Origin: Yaniella halotolerans DSM 15476
GTDB taxonomy: Bacteria; Actinomycetota; Actinomycetes; Actinomycetales; Micrococcaceae
Reading direction: 5' to 3'
DNA: 64,000 nt
NCBI RefSeq assembly: GCF_000420805.1
Contig: NZ_ATVQ01000001.1
Location: 1,054,001 to 1,118,000, forward strand
Shown here: positions 35,873-45,101 of the stretch, piece by piece
How positions within the stretch are numbered: the stretch's first letter is position 1
Layout: each line of letters begins with the position of its first letter
Notes under the pieces: model-generated
Databases searched by the model: none
Told to the model about the DNA's origin: nothing
Seen by the model: only the letters and a program-made list of their open reading frames with translations
Translations under genes and position numbers: made by a program

Positions 35873-37401
35873 AGTCGCTCTCTCATTTTCATGCGCCCGA
35901 CTCCACTAAATACTCCTCCAAATACCTTGCGTATTAACGGAAGCATTAGCACTAACACAACTAAACACATTAAGACTAAGGAAATCGGGCGAGTAACAAA
36001 TTGCGTTACGTCTCCACCAGTTGCAATCATGCTTTGCATGAATGACCGTTCTACAATCGGACCAAGAACTATTCCTAAAACTATAGGCGCCAAAGGTACT
36101 TTAGTAACTGTCAGAAAGTAACCTAAAATACCAAAGAGGAGCATTATCGCTATATCAAATACAGTGTTATTTACCGAAAAACTACCAACAATGCATATAG
36201 AAACTATAGTTGTGAGGAGAATTGGTCGAGGTATATTTACTATATAAGTACTTGCCCTTATGGCAACTAACCCAAGAGGAACCATTAGTATATTCGCTAT
36301 TATAAATAATATAAATATTGAATACAGTGTACTAGTGTCACTTGAGAAGAGTTCGGGCCCGGGCGTTATACCCTTCATCAACAGAACCCCGACCAGAATT
36401 GCAGTGACGGTATCGCCCGGGATACCAAAAGCCAATGTCGGAATATAGGCAGCCCCCACGCTTGAGTTATTAGCGCTTGACGCTCCAATAATTGGCTCTA
36501 TTTCTCCTTTGCCCCTACCAAATAAGTGTCCTCTTTTTGATGTATTTTTCGTGACAGCATATGCAACCCAAGCAGCTATGTCCGAGCCTGCGCCTGGGAG
36601 TGATCCAACTGCACCACCTATGGCAGAACCAGATAACAGTCTTGTACGCAGCTTCCAGACTGACCGGAATAAGAGACCTACGGACCCCTTAGGCCAGACT
36701 TCTGAGACATTTGGGGAACTCCAAGAATCAGGGGACAGTAAGTTGATCATTACTTGGGAAATCCCAAATAGACCTATCATCACAGGGATGAAACTGATAC
36801 CCGCGGTCAGTTCCGCGCTACCGAAGGTAAAGCGCGGTATTCCAAGTGTTACATCTATCCCCACTGTCGAGATCAAGAGCCCAATCATCAAGGAGATGCC
36901 TCCCTTGAGCTGTGATCCTTGAGAGATCACGACTGCGGTTGTGAGCCCGAGGACGGCTACCCAGAAATACTCGAACGAGGTGAACTGGAGCGCGAAGGCG
37001 CCTATCGCTGGAGCAAATAAAATAAGGACTGCAGTCCCAAACAAGCCCCCCAGAGAAGACGCCAGCAGCCCCCCGCCTAAAGCGAGCACCCCTTTGCCGT
37101 TCTGAGTCATTCTATAAGCGTCGTCAACATAAGCTGCACTCGACGGTGTGCCGGGGATCCTGAGAAGAGCTCCTGGTATATCTCCGGCAAAAATAGCCAT
37201 TGCTGACATAGTTATAATTGCAGCAATAGCCGGCACCGGATCCATAAATAACGTAAAAGGCAGCAGCAATGCAACGGCCAAGGTGGCAGTCATCCCCGGC
37301 AAAGCGCCCATCAGAAGACCGAAGAAACCAGATATAAGAATAACTAATATGGTTTCTACAGTTCCCACCATACTTAACGCTTCCAAAAAATTCTCAAACA
37401 T
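35869..37401 (-). CDS. tctA: Tripartite tricarboxylate transporter large permease, TctA
   Basis: About 510 residues; the ATG at 37401 is preferred over an upstream in-frame TTG that would overlap tctB. About 11-12 hydrophobic segments with the TctA hallmarks LMGALPGMTATLAVALLLP (about 32-50), GDIPGALLRIPGTPSSAAYVDD, SLPGAGSDIAAWVAYAVTK and LAFGIPGDTVTAILVG. The glycine-proline-rich loops are the family's substrate-handling sites. Order C-B-A is standard. Confidence 0.9.
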   Translation of the reverse strand: MFENFLEALSMVGTVETILVILISGFFGLLMGALPGMTATLAVALLLPFTLFMDPVPAIAAIITMSAMAIFAGDIPGALLRIPGTPSSAAYVDDAYRMTQNGKGVLALGGGLLASSLGGLFGTAVLILFAPAIGAFALQFTSFEYFWVAVLGLTTAVVISQGSQLKGGISLMIGLLISTVGIDVTLGIPRFTFGSAELTAGISFIPVMIGLFGISQVMINLLSPDSWSSPNVSEVWPKGSVGLLFRSVWKLRTRLLSGSAIGGAVGSLPGAGSDIAAWVAYAVTKNTSKRGHLFGRGKGEIEPIIGASSANNSSVGAAYIPTLAFGIPGDTVTAILVGVLLMKGITPGPELFSSDTSTLYSIFILFIIANILMVPLGLVAIRASTYIVNIPRPILLTTIVSICIVGSFSVNNTVFDIAIMLLFGILGYFLTVTKVPLAPIVLGIVLGPIVERSFMQSMIATGGDVTQFVTRPISLVLMCLVVLVLMLPLIRKVFGGVFSGVGRMKMRERL

Positions 37402-37405
37402 ATTT

Positions 37406-37969
37406 TTAACCAATAAACCCGTCCGGAAGCTGAATCAATAGGAGCTGCTCGAAAACTGCATACAATATGAGCGTCGAAATAACACCAATGACGAACGACC
37501 AACGTATCTTGGAACCGAACTTAATCATAAGTCCAATTTGGATCACTGAAATTGTCACAATAAAGCCCAAAACGTCGGCTAAAAGGATATAAAACCCGAT
37601 CGCACCAAGCGCAGCCGCTACGTCCCACCAATGAGACGACAAGCGACCTCGTCTCTCGGATGCCTTGAGTGCCTCCCGCTCACCGACCAAAGATGTTCTA
37701 TCCTCACGTCTGGCCATTATTTGAGCTAAAAGGGCGACCCCAAGGACAAAACCGAACAACGCAGAAAGGGAGCCGACAATTCCTGGGAAAAGGCCAGGCC
37801 CAAAAGAACCTCCAGAGGGGGTTGGCAAAGTAGTGCTATAGAGTACTACGGCGATTCCCCCGACAATACTGGCAATCGAAAGCAATCCATCACTAAGCGG
37901 CTTTACCCCAGGAACTTCCTCGCTATCCACATTTCGTTGCCTGTGATCTACATGTTGCGGTGACATCAC
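37406..37969 (-). CDS. tctB: Tripartite tricarboxylate transporter small permease, TctB
   Basis: 187 residues with four hydrophobic segments. It has the GGSFGPGLFPGIVG motif between helices 1 and 2, characteristic of TctB. Its start overlaps the tctC stop and it ends five bases before the tctA start. The N-terminal 25 residues are hydrophilic and cytosolic. Confidence 0.85.
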   Translation of the reverse strand: MMSPQHVDHRQRNVDSEEVPGVKPLSDGLLSIASIVGGIAVVLYSTTLPTPSGGSFGPGLFPGIVGSLSALFGFVLGVALLAQIMARREDRTSLVGEREALKASERRGRLSSHWWDVAAALGAIGFYILLADVLGFIVTISVIQIGLMIKFGSKIRWSFVIGVISTLILYAVFEQLLLIQLPDGFIG

Positions 37970-39012
37970 GGAAGCAAGCCCGCTTCGCCAAGCAGTTCTC
38001 CTAGACGCTCATCATCAGCAGCCAAGCCGTCTGCAAAATCAGAGCCATCTAAATATTCAATTCCTAATCCCAAATTCTGCATAGTCTCAGTGAATTCACC
38101 GGATTCAACAATGCCTTCGAGATGGCACGACAACTCCGCGACAATGTCTTCATCAATTCCTGCTGGCCCACCAAGCCCCCGACGTACACCTGTGGTTGCT
38201 GTCGAACCGGTTGCTTCCTCGAAAGTAGGCACTTCAGGGAAGTCGCCTTCCCGCTCTCCACTACTCACCGCCAAAGCGCGTACCTGCTCGCCGTCCAGCT
38301 GGCTCTTTGCTTCACCCAATGAATTTGTTGTGAAATCTACTCCACCGGCGACGAGCTGTTGCATTGCCGGGGCTGCACCCTCTGACGGAACCCAGGTAAC
38401 ATCATCGGCTTCAAGTCCACTTGCCTGGAGCATATCTAACATCCCCACATGCCAAATACCTCCTTGGCCGACCCCAGAACCCTTTAGCTGTCCCGGGTTT
38501 TGCTCGATATCAGCAAGTAACTCATCTGCAGTTTCCCATTCTGAATCAGCGGCAACGAGAAGACCTGACCCGTCACGGTTGACTTGACCGACACTAGTGT
38601 AACTATCCAACGTTATATCAGTATGCCCCATCCAGTGAGACAGAATAACGTCACTTCCAAGAATACCTAAGGTATGGCCATCGGCCTCGGCGTTGGCCAT
38701 AGCTTCAGCACCGACTACCCCGCCACCGCCGTCACGGTTAACAACGTTCACCGGCGTATCAAGGGCCTCTGAAAGCCCGTCAGCGATCAATCGACCCACA
38801 CTGTCAGTTCCGCCACCCGCTGGGTACCCGACAATGACCTCGACAGGACCATTTGGATAATCTGATGCAATATCGCAGGTATCTTCATTACCGCCACCCG
38901 CAGCTGACTCATCTGTCGCATTGGAATCTTGACTGGCCCCGCACCCAGCTAGGAACAGACCAAAGAGGGCAAGTCCTGCAACTAGAGGATTGGAGTTGAA
39001 CTTTTTGCGCAT
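37966..39012 (-). CDS. tctC: Tripartite tricarboxylate transporter binding lipoprotein, TctC
   Basis: About 348 residues from the ATG at 39012 (GAGG eight bases upstream; frame open nine codons more). Signal with lipobox LAGC, then DYPNGPVEVIVGYPAGGGTDSVGRL, the family's binding-site loop (YPAGGGTD), and VVNRDGGGGVVGAEAMANAEADGHTLG. TctC proteins bind carboxylates such as citrate, hydroxy acids or aromatic acids via a water bridge. Operon partner of tctB, tctA and the ThDP enzyme; expression probably starts in the large gap to the right. Confidence 0.9.
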   Translation of the reverse strand: MRKKFNSNPLVAGLALFGLFLAGCGASQDSNATDESAAGGGNEDTCDIASDYPNGPVEVIVGYPAGGGTDSVGRLIADGLSEALDTPVNVVNRDGGGGVVGAEAMANAEADGHTLGILGSDVILSHWMGHTDITLDSYTSVGQVNRDGSGLLVAADSEWETADELLADIEQNPGQLKGSGVGQGGIWHVGMLDMLQASGLEADDVTWVPSEGAAPAMQQLVAGGVDFTTNSLGEAKSQLDGEQVRALAVSSGEREGDFPEVPTFEEATGSTATTGVRRGLGGPAGIDEDIVAELSCHLEGIVESGEFTETMQNLGLGIEYLDGSDFADGLAADDERLGELLGEAGLLP

Positions 39013-39994
39013 TCGGATCGCCTCTTCAAATTGGAGCATGAGTTTCTTAACACCACACAGAGTGCTGAGTCGCTATGCCATTACGGCCATCTACTGTGAC
39101 CCTTGTCACTGTATGGATACTGCTATAGAACCACCGAACCACCACAGAAACGATATCCTTGCCGGCGAAAAATGGATACGACTCATCCACTCTGGACAGT
39201 GCATGCAGTGCACTCGATCAATGGTGTTTTTATTATGCGTAGGCGTAGTTCTTCAACACTCGGACTTGTCGAGACACATTCATGCGATACACCCAGCCCT
39301 GCAATCATGGCTCCACACGCCTTCCGTCCCGATATGAAATCACGGCTACTTTCGAAGTAAGCCATGCTGCACAAGCATCTGCGCGGACCCTCACTTTTGA
39401 TCCACAGTCCATGATCTTCCTGATTTCTGACTCAGACGGAACCGAATTGCCAAGCCAATAATGTTGTCAGGTATGCCAGGAGTACTTCGCAAGTGAAAAC
39501 TCGGGCACTTGTCGGGTGCTTTAAAGCCTGGTCAACATAAAACAACACAGAACAGCGTCATGCGCCGTAACCCGTTCCAAAGTGCTGGATCGGTAAACTC
39601 TAAAAATATTTGAACTGAGACAGTAGAAAAGGAGATGGGTCCGAATGAGACAATATTCCATCTGACGATTCGATGACGCGAACAACCTATAACCTTCAGT
39701 ATGACCCTTGCGGCATCTAGGTACTGTCAGAATCGAAACGCGATCATGTAGACTTTCTGACCACTTCAGCCCATCTGACAATTGACACGCCTTGCTCCCC
39801 GGCTCACTACGTAATCGCTTGCGAGCCAACAACCACTAAGCAAGTCAGCACTAATACCCTATGCATCAGCGAGACTTTGTATTCACTGTCAACAGGCATT
39901 CCAAATACGCGAAACTTAACGATATCGAAACCGAGTGACTCATAATGCGGTGGAGTGGACAACTGCTTGTCCGCACCGCGATTTTCTAGGCGCT
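39013..39994. other. Nearly 1-kb gap at the right edge of the A+T-rich island
   Basis: No ORF with a ribosome site or recognisable product across about 980 bases. It must hold the tctC promoter. A short minus-strand frame at 39183-39374 (GRKACGAMIAGLGVS..., then VEELRLRI) faintly recalls the end of an IclR effector domain and could be a gene remnant. Composition rises again to the right of it. Confidence 0.4.
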
Positions 39995-41392
39995 CTACTT
40001 AACTTTATAACTTTGTTCGGTAGCGGCTGTCGATCCAGCCACAGTCGTATCTGGTTCTAATTCCAAATCCTGTTGAGCACTTTGTTCTCCACCCTTGGTG
40101 GGGATCATGAAGATGAACAGTGCAGCAATACCACCGATGATGGCGAAAATGATGAAGTTCCACTCAAACGGTAGCTGCGCCGAGCCGATCCATCCGCCAA
40201 TCAGCGGGCCAGAAATAGCACCGATACGAGCAAACGACAGCGCCCAACCGGTCGCAGTACCCCGAGCATATGCCGGATAGTAGTCTGCGACCCACCCGGT
40301 CAACACCAGGGAAGTAGAAATCGAACCGATACCAGCAAGCGCTACGAAGCCGTAGTTGATAAAGATGTTGTTTGGGAACATCAACATCAAAATGCCAACG
40401 GCGCCAACGAGATAGAAGGTGACGAGGCAGATTTTCTTGCCCCATTTATCTGCAATGCCGCCAATCAACAGCCCACCGATAGCTGAAGCCAGCGAGAAAA
40501 CCATCAGGAAGGTCAAGGACGATCCCAACTCGTAGCCTGCTGAACGCATCAGTGATGGCAACCAGGTGTTCAATCCGTACACAAGCAACAGACCACAGAA
40601 GAGGCTGATCCAGAAACCGATCGTCCCCAGAGCCATCTTGCCTGTGAACATCACTTTGATCGAATCAACTGTTGAATACTTTTTGCCATCAGCCTTCGGG
40701 ATCGGTTTCCAGTCAGCTTCCCGGTACGGGGTGATCTTGAGCTTTGAAGCTACTTGTGCAGCTTCTTCGGTCCGCCCACGGATCAACAGGTATTCGAGTG
40801 ATTCTGGTGTGGCTTTCGCCAAGAATGGCAGAATCAAAAGCGGCAGTGCACCGATTGCGACGACACCGCGCCATCCGATGTGCTCGAGCAATACAAACGC
40901 GACCAATCCTGCGACCAAAATGCCCAAGGAATAGCCGGAATACATCAGACCGTAGTTGAAGGAGCGTTTTTCGGGGGGCGAGTACTCAATCGTGAGCGCA
41001 GCACCTACCGGAATCACACCGCCCATGCCCAGGCCACCAATAAGGCGGAAGAGTCCGAATACTTCAGGACTTGGCGCCAAGGCAACACCGATCTGCGCGA
41101 CTGCGAAAATCAGGACCGATACGACCAGCATATTCCGACGACCATAGCGGTCAGACAAGGTGCCGATGGTCATCGCACCGATCAGCATACCGATCAAGGC
41201 GTATGATCCCAGCGCACCGAGTTCTAGCGGGGACAGCGCCCACGCTTCGTACTCGCTGAGCGCTGGCAGAATCGCCCCGAGCACTCCGACGTCATATCCC
41301 TCCGCCAGTATTGCAATGAAACAACACAAAAGGACTCTGTTGGTAGAGCTACGCGGCACGGGCCACGCAGCAGGCGTACTGCTTGTATTCAC
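39995..41392 (-). CDS. Aromatic acid:H+ symporter (AAHS-type MFS)
   Basis: 465 residues with 12 hydrophobic segments, GTG start. MFS motif GTLSDRYGRRNMLVVS between helices 2 and 3, an Asp in helix 1 (EGYDVGVLGAILP, the aromatic-acid-transporter DGxD-like region), and RGTATGWALSFARIGAISGP in helix 11. Closest in style to PcaK/BenK/MhpT carriers of 4-hydroxybenzoate and related acids. Its product would complement the cre genes, which end at 4-hydroxybenzoate. Downstream of the NhaC gene, same strand, 53-base gap. Confidence 0.85.
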   Translation of the reverse strand: MNTSSTPAAWPVPRSSTNRVLLCCFIAILAEGYDVGVLGAILPALSEYEAWALSPLELGALGSYALIGMLIGAMTIGTLSDRYGRRNMLVVSVLIFAVAQIGVALAPSPEVFGLFRLIGGLGMGGVIPVGAALTIEYSPPEKRSFNYGLMYSGYSLGILVAGLVAFVLLEHIGWRGVVAIGALPLLILPFLAKATPESLEYLLIRGRTEEAAQVASKLKITPYREADWKPIPKADGKKYSTVDSIKVMFTGKMALGTIGFWISLFCGLLLVYGLNTWLPSLMRSAGYELGSSLTFLMVFSLASAIGGLLIGGIADKWGKKICLVTFYLVGAVGILMLMFPNNIFINYGFVALAGIGSISTSLVLTGWVADYYPAYARGTATGWALSFARIGAISGPLIGGWIGSAQLPFEWNFIIFAIIGGIAALFIFMIPTKGGEQSAQQDLELEPDTTVAGSTAATEQSYKVK

Positions 41393-41445
41393 GGTGTTCG
41401 TCCTACGGGGTTCTCAGGGTCTTCTTTGGGCCAAGATGAAAGGTC

Positions 41446-43050
41446 TCAGGCCATGTCTGCGTTTACCTTGATGGACGCATAATCCTCGATCGGTGGACGA
41501 ACCTTCCGAATAACGAGGGCAATGATAATCACCAGCGCGATGGTCGTGATGAGGCCGATTACGCCACTGCCCGTCAGCGCATAAACGACATAACCAACGA
41601 GCGATGAAACGGCGCCGACGAAGGCGTATGGCAGCTGAGTGGCCACGTGAACCGCCACTGAACAGGCGGCACCTGTACTCGACAGGATGGTGGTGTCCGA
41701 AATCGGTGAGCTGTGATCGCCCCACACCGCGCCGGCCAGCACGGCACCGAAACTGGCAATCAAGAATTCGTCGCCACCTGGTACCGCGTTCATCATTTCG
41801 CCGGCCAACGGGAGTAGGATGCCGAAAGCACCCCAAGATGTACCGGTGGCGAACGCCATGAGCCCTGCAATAACAAACAGGAGTGGAATCAGCCATACGG
41901 CAGACATGGAAGCAGCCTCAACGAGCGAGGCGAGGAATTCGCCGGTCCCCATTTCGCTGATCAAGTCCCCAAGCGTCCAGGCAAATAAGAGGATGAGCAC
42001 CGGAGGCAGCATGGATTTGGCTCCGTGCGCAGTGCCGCGACGTTTTGTACCCGTGGTAAATTCCGGGTTTCCTTTGGTGTACCGAATGCAGTAGTACGCA
42101 GCAATGACCAGGGCTGCCACACCACCGACATTGAGCGCAATTGCGACGTCGGCAGCGGCCAGGGTGTCAACGATGCCCCAGCTATCTCCGAGGATGCCAC
42201 CGGAAATATACATGGCAGAGACGACACCCACGATCAGAATCACGAACGGGAGCACCAGTGCCCGCATGGCCCCGGGTTCGTGCTTGGGCATATCCTCGGC
42301 AAACGGGTCTGGAGTTTGGTCTTTGGGGTTCTGCAGTCCGTCTCCACGAACGGCGCGCTGCTCTTCTTTGCGCATGCTTCCAAAGTCCAACCCCATCAGA
42401 ATTGTAAGCCACAACAGCACCAGGGCAGCAATGGCATAGTAGTTCATGGCTGCTGACAGGACGAAGGCCTCAACCTGGGTCAACATGAGTGCAGAGCTGG
42501 CAAGCAGCGGGGCCATGATGCCCATAATGGTCGCACCCCAGCTGGACAGCGGCATCAACACGACGACGGGCGCGGAGCTGGAGTCGATGAGGTAGGCCAG
42601 CTTGGCCCTTGAGATTCGGTAGCGGTCGGTAATCGGACGGGCGACCTGACCAACTGCGAGCGCATTGAAGTAGTCATCGATAAAGATGAGCATGCCCAGC
42701 AGGCCGGTCAAAACTTTGGCACCGCGACGTTTTCGAATGCGTTTGGCAGCCCATTCGGTAAATGAAGAGGCCCCACCAGACATCATGACGAGGGCAGTGA
42801 TAATGCCAAGTTGGAAGAGGAAGGCGACAATCAGGATCGTGTACCAGTTGATCTCACCGTCTACCCAGACCAGACGGAGGACGGCCTCCCATACAGTCAC
42901 CACCATGGTGACAGGGTTGAAGTCTGCAAGCAGCAAGCCCGCCGTCAGGATGCCCGCGCCAAGTGAGATCAACACTTTCTTCGTGACAATCACGAGCAGG
43001 ATCGCCACAAATGGCGGCAGCAACGTCAATATAGGATAGGCGTCAAGCAC
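41446..43050 (-). CDS. NhaC-family Na+/H+ antiporter-like protein
   Basis: 534 residues, GTG start with GAGGT upstream. About 11-12 hydrophobic segments with NhaC blocks: GILTAGLLLADFNP, a segment with FIDDYFNALAVGQVARPITD (about 130), SSAPVVVLMPLSSWG, FATGTSWGAFGILLPLAGEM and WGDHSSPISDTTILSSTGA. Some NhaC relatives exchange other ions or organic substrates. Placement next to the AAHS carrier suggests a supporting role in sodium or proton balance, or an unusual substrate, during aromatic uptake. Confidence 0.85.
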   Translation of the reverse strand: MLDAYPILTLLPPFVAILLVIVTKKVLISLGAGILTAGLLLADFNPVTMVVTVWEAVLRLVWVDGEINWYTILIVAFLFQLGIITALVMMSGGASSFTEWAAKRIRKRRGAKVLTGLLGMLIFIDDYFNALAVGQVARPITDRYRISRAKLAYLIDSSSAPVVVLMPLSSWGATIMGIMAPLLASSALMLTQVEAFVLSAAMNYYAIAALVLLWLTILMGLDFGSMRKEEQRAVRGDGLQNPKDQTPDPFAEDMPKHEPGAMRALVLPFVILIVGVVSAMYISGGILGDSWGIVDTLAAADVAIALNVGGVAALVIAAYYCIRYTKGNPEFTTGTKRRGTAHGAKSMLPPVLILLFAWTLGDLISEMGTGEFLASLVEAASMSAVWLIPLLFVIAGLMAFATGTSWGAFGILLPLAGEMMNAVPGGDEFLIASFGAVLAGAVWGDHSSPISDTTILSSTGAACSVAVHVATQLPYAFVGAVSSLVGYVVYALTGSGVIGLITTIALVIIIALVIRKVRPPIEDYASIKVNADMA

Positions 43051-43202
43051 GATCGCACCTCATCAAGATTCAGCCGAAGCTTTCATAACAGTAGCAACAC
43101 GGCAACAGCCGATGTAAATACCACTACAGTACCCTGCTAAAGACATCTGCGGGTGGCCCGATATCATCGGAAATACCGTGTCACAAGAGATACGAGGTAG
43201 TT

Positions 43203-43817
43203 ATGTCTCAATCTGGAACCCACAATGCCGCAGAACGCGAAGTAGACATCCGCGGAATATCTGCGAACGCAGGGGAACGTTTGACCCTTCAAGCATACGA
43301 AAAGCTGCAGGTAAACGACTCACTCATATTGCTCAACGATCGCAAACCGGACGAACTCTACGAAACGTTCGAATGTGAATTCGCTGGATCGTTCAGCTGG
43401 AATACCTTCTCAACCGATGCCGGTGAATACCGAGTTCGCATGACCAAACGCGCGGCCACTGCCCTACCTCGCATTGTTGCTAATACGACCGAACTTGCAA
43501 CAACTTCTGATGCGAAAGGTTCTGTGTGGCAGCTCGAACCGGGCGCACGAGATCTGGACTCGAATATTATTGCGCTTCCGCCGCACGATGAGATCGCTCA
43601 GCATGTGGGGCCAGACCTCGACGTGCTAATCCACGTCCTGCACGGTTCCGGGGAACTTGAAACCGAACTCGACACGATCTCTCTTCAACCAGGATTGTTA
43701 CTGTGGCTTCCCAAGAAATCCCAACGACGGTTCACCGCTGGGCCGGATGGGCTACAGTACTTTACCGTTCACCAGCGCAAACCTACCCTTGGCATTACCA
43801 CAGGTTCGCCTCGGTAA
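43203..43817 (+). CDS. DUF2249 plus cupin two-domain protein
   Basis: 204 residues, GAGG six bases before the ATG. Residues about 10-80 match DUF2249: DIRGISANAGERLTL, SLILLNDRKPDELYETFECE and GSFSWNTFSTDAGEYRVRM. Residues about 110-195 form a cupin with an HVLHGSGELE turn and PGLLLWLPKKSQRRF. DUF2249 proteins often sit in nitrogen-oxide or metal metabolism and bind redox or metal cofactors; the fusion to a cupin suggests a sensor or small-molecule enzyme. Divergent from nhaC and upstream of the IclR/cre block; its job is unknown. Confidence 0.75.
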   Translation: MSQSGTHNAAEREVDIRGISANAGERLTLQAYEKLQVNDSLILLNDRKPDELYETFECEFAGSFSWNTFSTDAGEYRVRMTKRAATALPRIVANTTELATTSDAKGSVWQLEPGARDLDSNIIALPPHDEIAQHVGPDLDVLIHVLHGSGELETELDTISLQPGLLLWLPKKSQRRFTAGPDGLQYFTVHQRKPTLGITTGSPR

Positions 43818-43911
43818 AAGGTTCTTGATTACCTCGGGAGAGACCACAAAGCATCTTCCTCGCGACCATTTGGTGCCGTTGCTCGTCGCATAACTAAATA
43901 TCTCGAAAACC

Positions 43912-43964
43912 CAGCGAGGTCTTCAACCGTGAGCCGCACTGGCAAACGGTGGCGGACCTCGCTG
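43912..43964 (+). terminator. Long-stem hairpin after the DUF2249-cupin gene
   Basis: CAGCGAGGTC (43912-43921) and GACCTCGCTG (43955-43964) form a perfect 10-bp stem with an inner ACCG/CGGT, followed by TGTTCTGTTCC. The rest of the 43818-44148 gap shows no supported gene. Confidence 0.6.
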
Positions 43965-44148
43965 TGTTCTGTTCCTATGCTCCTGGCACAGTTTTCCCGT
44001 GAGCACCTAAAAATTGAAGAAGTGGGTGTGCACCGCGCCGTCGCATCCTGGAAATTCGCACAGCCTTACCGAGCGGGGGCATACCTCGCTTTTCAGCGTC
44101 CTCTAGACTTCAAAGCAGCCAAACACATACAGCGAATCGGAGGATCAC

Positions 44149-44955
44149 ATGGCGGGCGGGTCCACGCAGCGCGGGCGTAGTGTCACCTCAAAAGTGATAG
44201 CGATATTAACGGCATTCGAACAGTCGCGCGGCTCGCTGAGTCTCACTCAAATTGCGGATGAAGCGGGTCTGCCCCTGTCTACCGCCCACCGACTCGTCGG
44301 TGAACTGACCGATGCCGGCATCTTAGCCAACGGTCCGCATGGGAGAATTCAGTTGGGCCTGAAATTGTGGAGTATCGCGCAAAACACCGGTCGACAACTC
44401 CGGGATACAGCCACCCCATTTGTTCAAGACATGTTTTCTCTGACCGGGCACACCAGCCAGCTGGCGATTAGAGACGGGACCTCGAGCCTGTACATTGATC
44501 GCGTCTATGGTCCGCGGCGAGTGCCTCGCGCGTCACGGGTTGGCGGTCGACTCCCTTTACATGCCACGGCCGTTGGAAAAGTCCTGTTAGCGTTTTCTGA
44601 GCCATGGGTCGCTGAGGCATATCTGGCAGGTGACCTGAAACCACTCACACCACGTACAAAAACGAATCCCAACACCTTGGCCGCTGAATTAGAAACGATC
44701 CGCGCCAATGGTCATGCCACGACGCTGGATGAAGTCCGAGATGGCGCCAGTTCGATCGCCGTTCCGGTGTATCACACGGGAAAACTCGGCTGCGCCATAG
44801 GACTAGTGGTTTCCAGTGATGCTGCAGCTGACATGCATAGACATCTTCCTGTGCTCTATGGAACATCGAAACGTCTGGAAGCGGCCACCGCCCACATTCC
44901 CCTGGAGACCCTCCTTGGCGCTTTTCTCGATCCCAAACGGGACCCCAAAACATAG
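44149..44955 (+). CDS. creR: IclR-family regulator, probable cre cluster regulator
   Basis: 268 residues, GGAGG six bases before the ATG. The N-terminal winged helix-turn-helix is readable as SLTQIADEAGLPLSTAHRLV (about 36-55), then GRIQLGLKLWSIAQ. The effector domain has LYIDRVYGPRRVPRASRVGGRLPLHATAVGKVLLAF, VRDGASSIAVPVYHTGKLGCAIGLVV. Same direction as, and immediately before, the P450 gene. The symbol is given by position and by the recalled gene set of the C. glutamicum cluster (creA to creJ plus creR); whether that creR is an IclR protein is not something I can confirm. Confidence 0.75.
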   Translation: MAGGSTQRGRSVTSKVIAILTAFEQSRGSLSLTQIADEAGLPLSTAHRLVGELTDAGILANGPHGRIQLGLKLWSIAQNTGRQLRDTATPFVQDMFSLTGHTSQLAIRDGTSSLYIDRVYGPRRVPRASRVGGRLPLHATAVGKVLLAFSEPWVAEAYLAGDLKPLTPRTKTNPNTLAAELETIRANGHATTLDEVRDGASSIAVPVYHTGKLGCAIGLVVSSDAAADMHRHLPVLYGTSKRLEAATAHIPLETLLGAFLDPKRDPKT

Positions 44956-45047
44956 GCTCCAGCTCCTCCCCAAAGATCACTTCCACTGGATGGAAGACTC
45001 AACGGGACTTTCGCTGGTGAGGTGAGACACACTAGAGGGCAGTAGAC

Positions 45048-45061
45048 GTAATGCGCATCAC
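45048..45061 (+). promoter_or_regulatory. Near-palindrome upstream of creJ, candidate operator
   Basis: GTAATGCGCATCAC: a perfect ATGCGCAT core extended to 14 bp with one mismatch, 41 bases before the creJ start and 93 after the IclR gene. Size and position suit an IclR-type site or promoter overlap. Confidence 0.45.
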
Positions 45062-45101
45062 AATGATGGCTTACATCCGATACTGCAAAGGAGATTGTTC
45101 G

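Noticed and set aside
39183-39374. Short minus-strand frame faintly like an IclR C-terminus
   Set aside because: Similarity is too short and weak to call a pseudogene; noted only in the gap description.
39521-39832. 103-codon minus-strand frame in the large gap
   Set aside because: No ribosome site, no motif and unusual Cys/Arg composition; probably chance.
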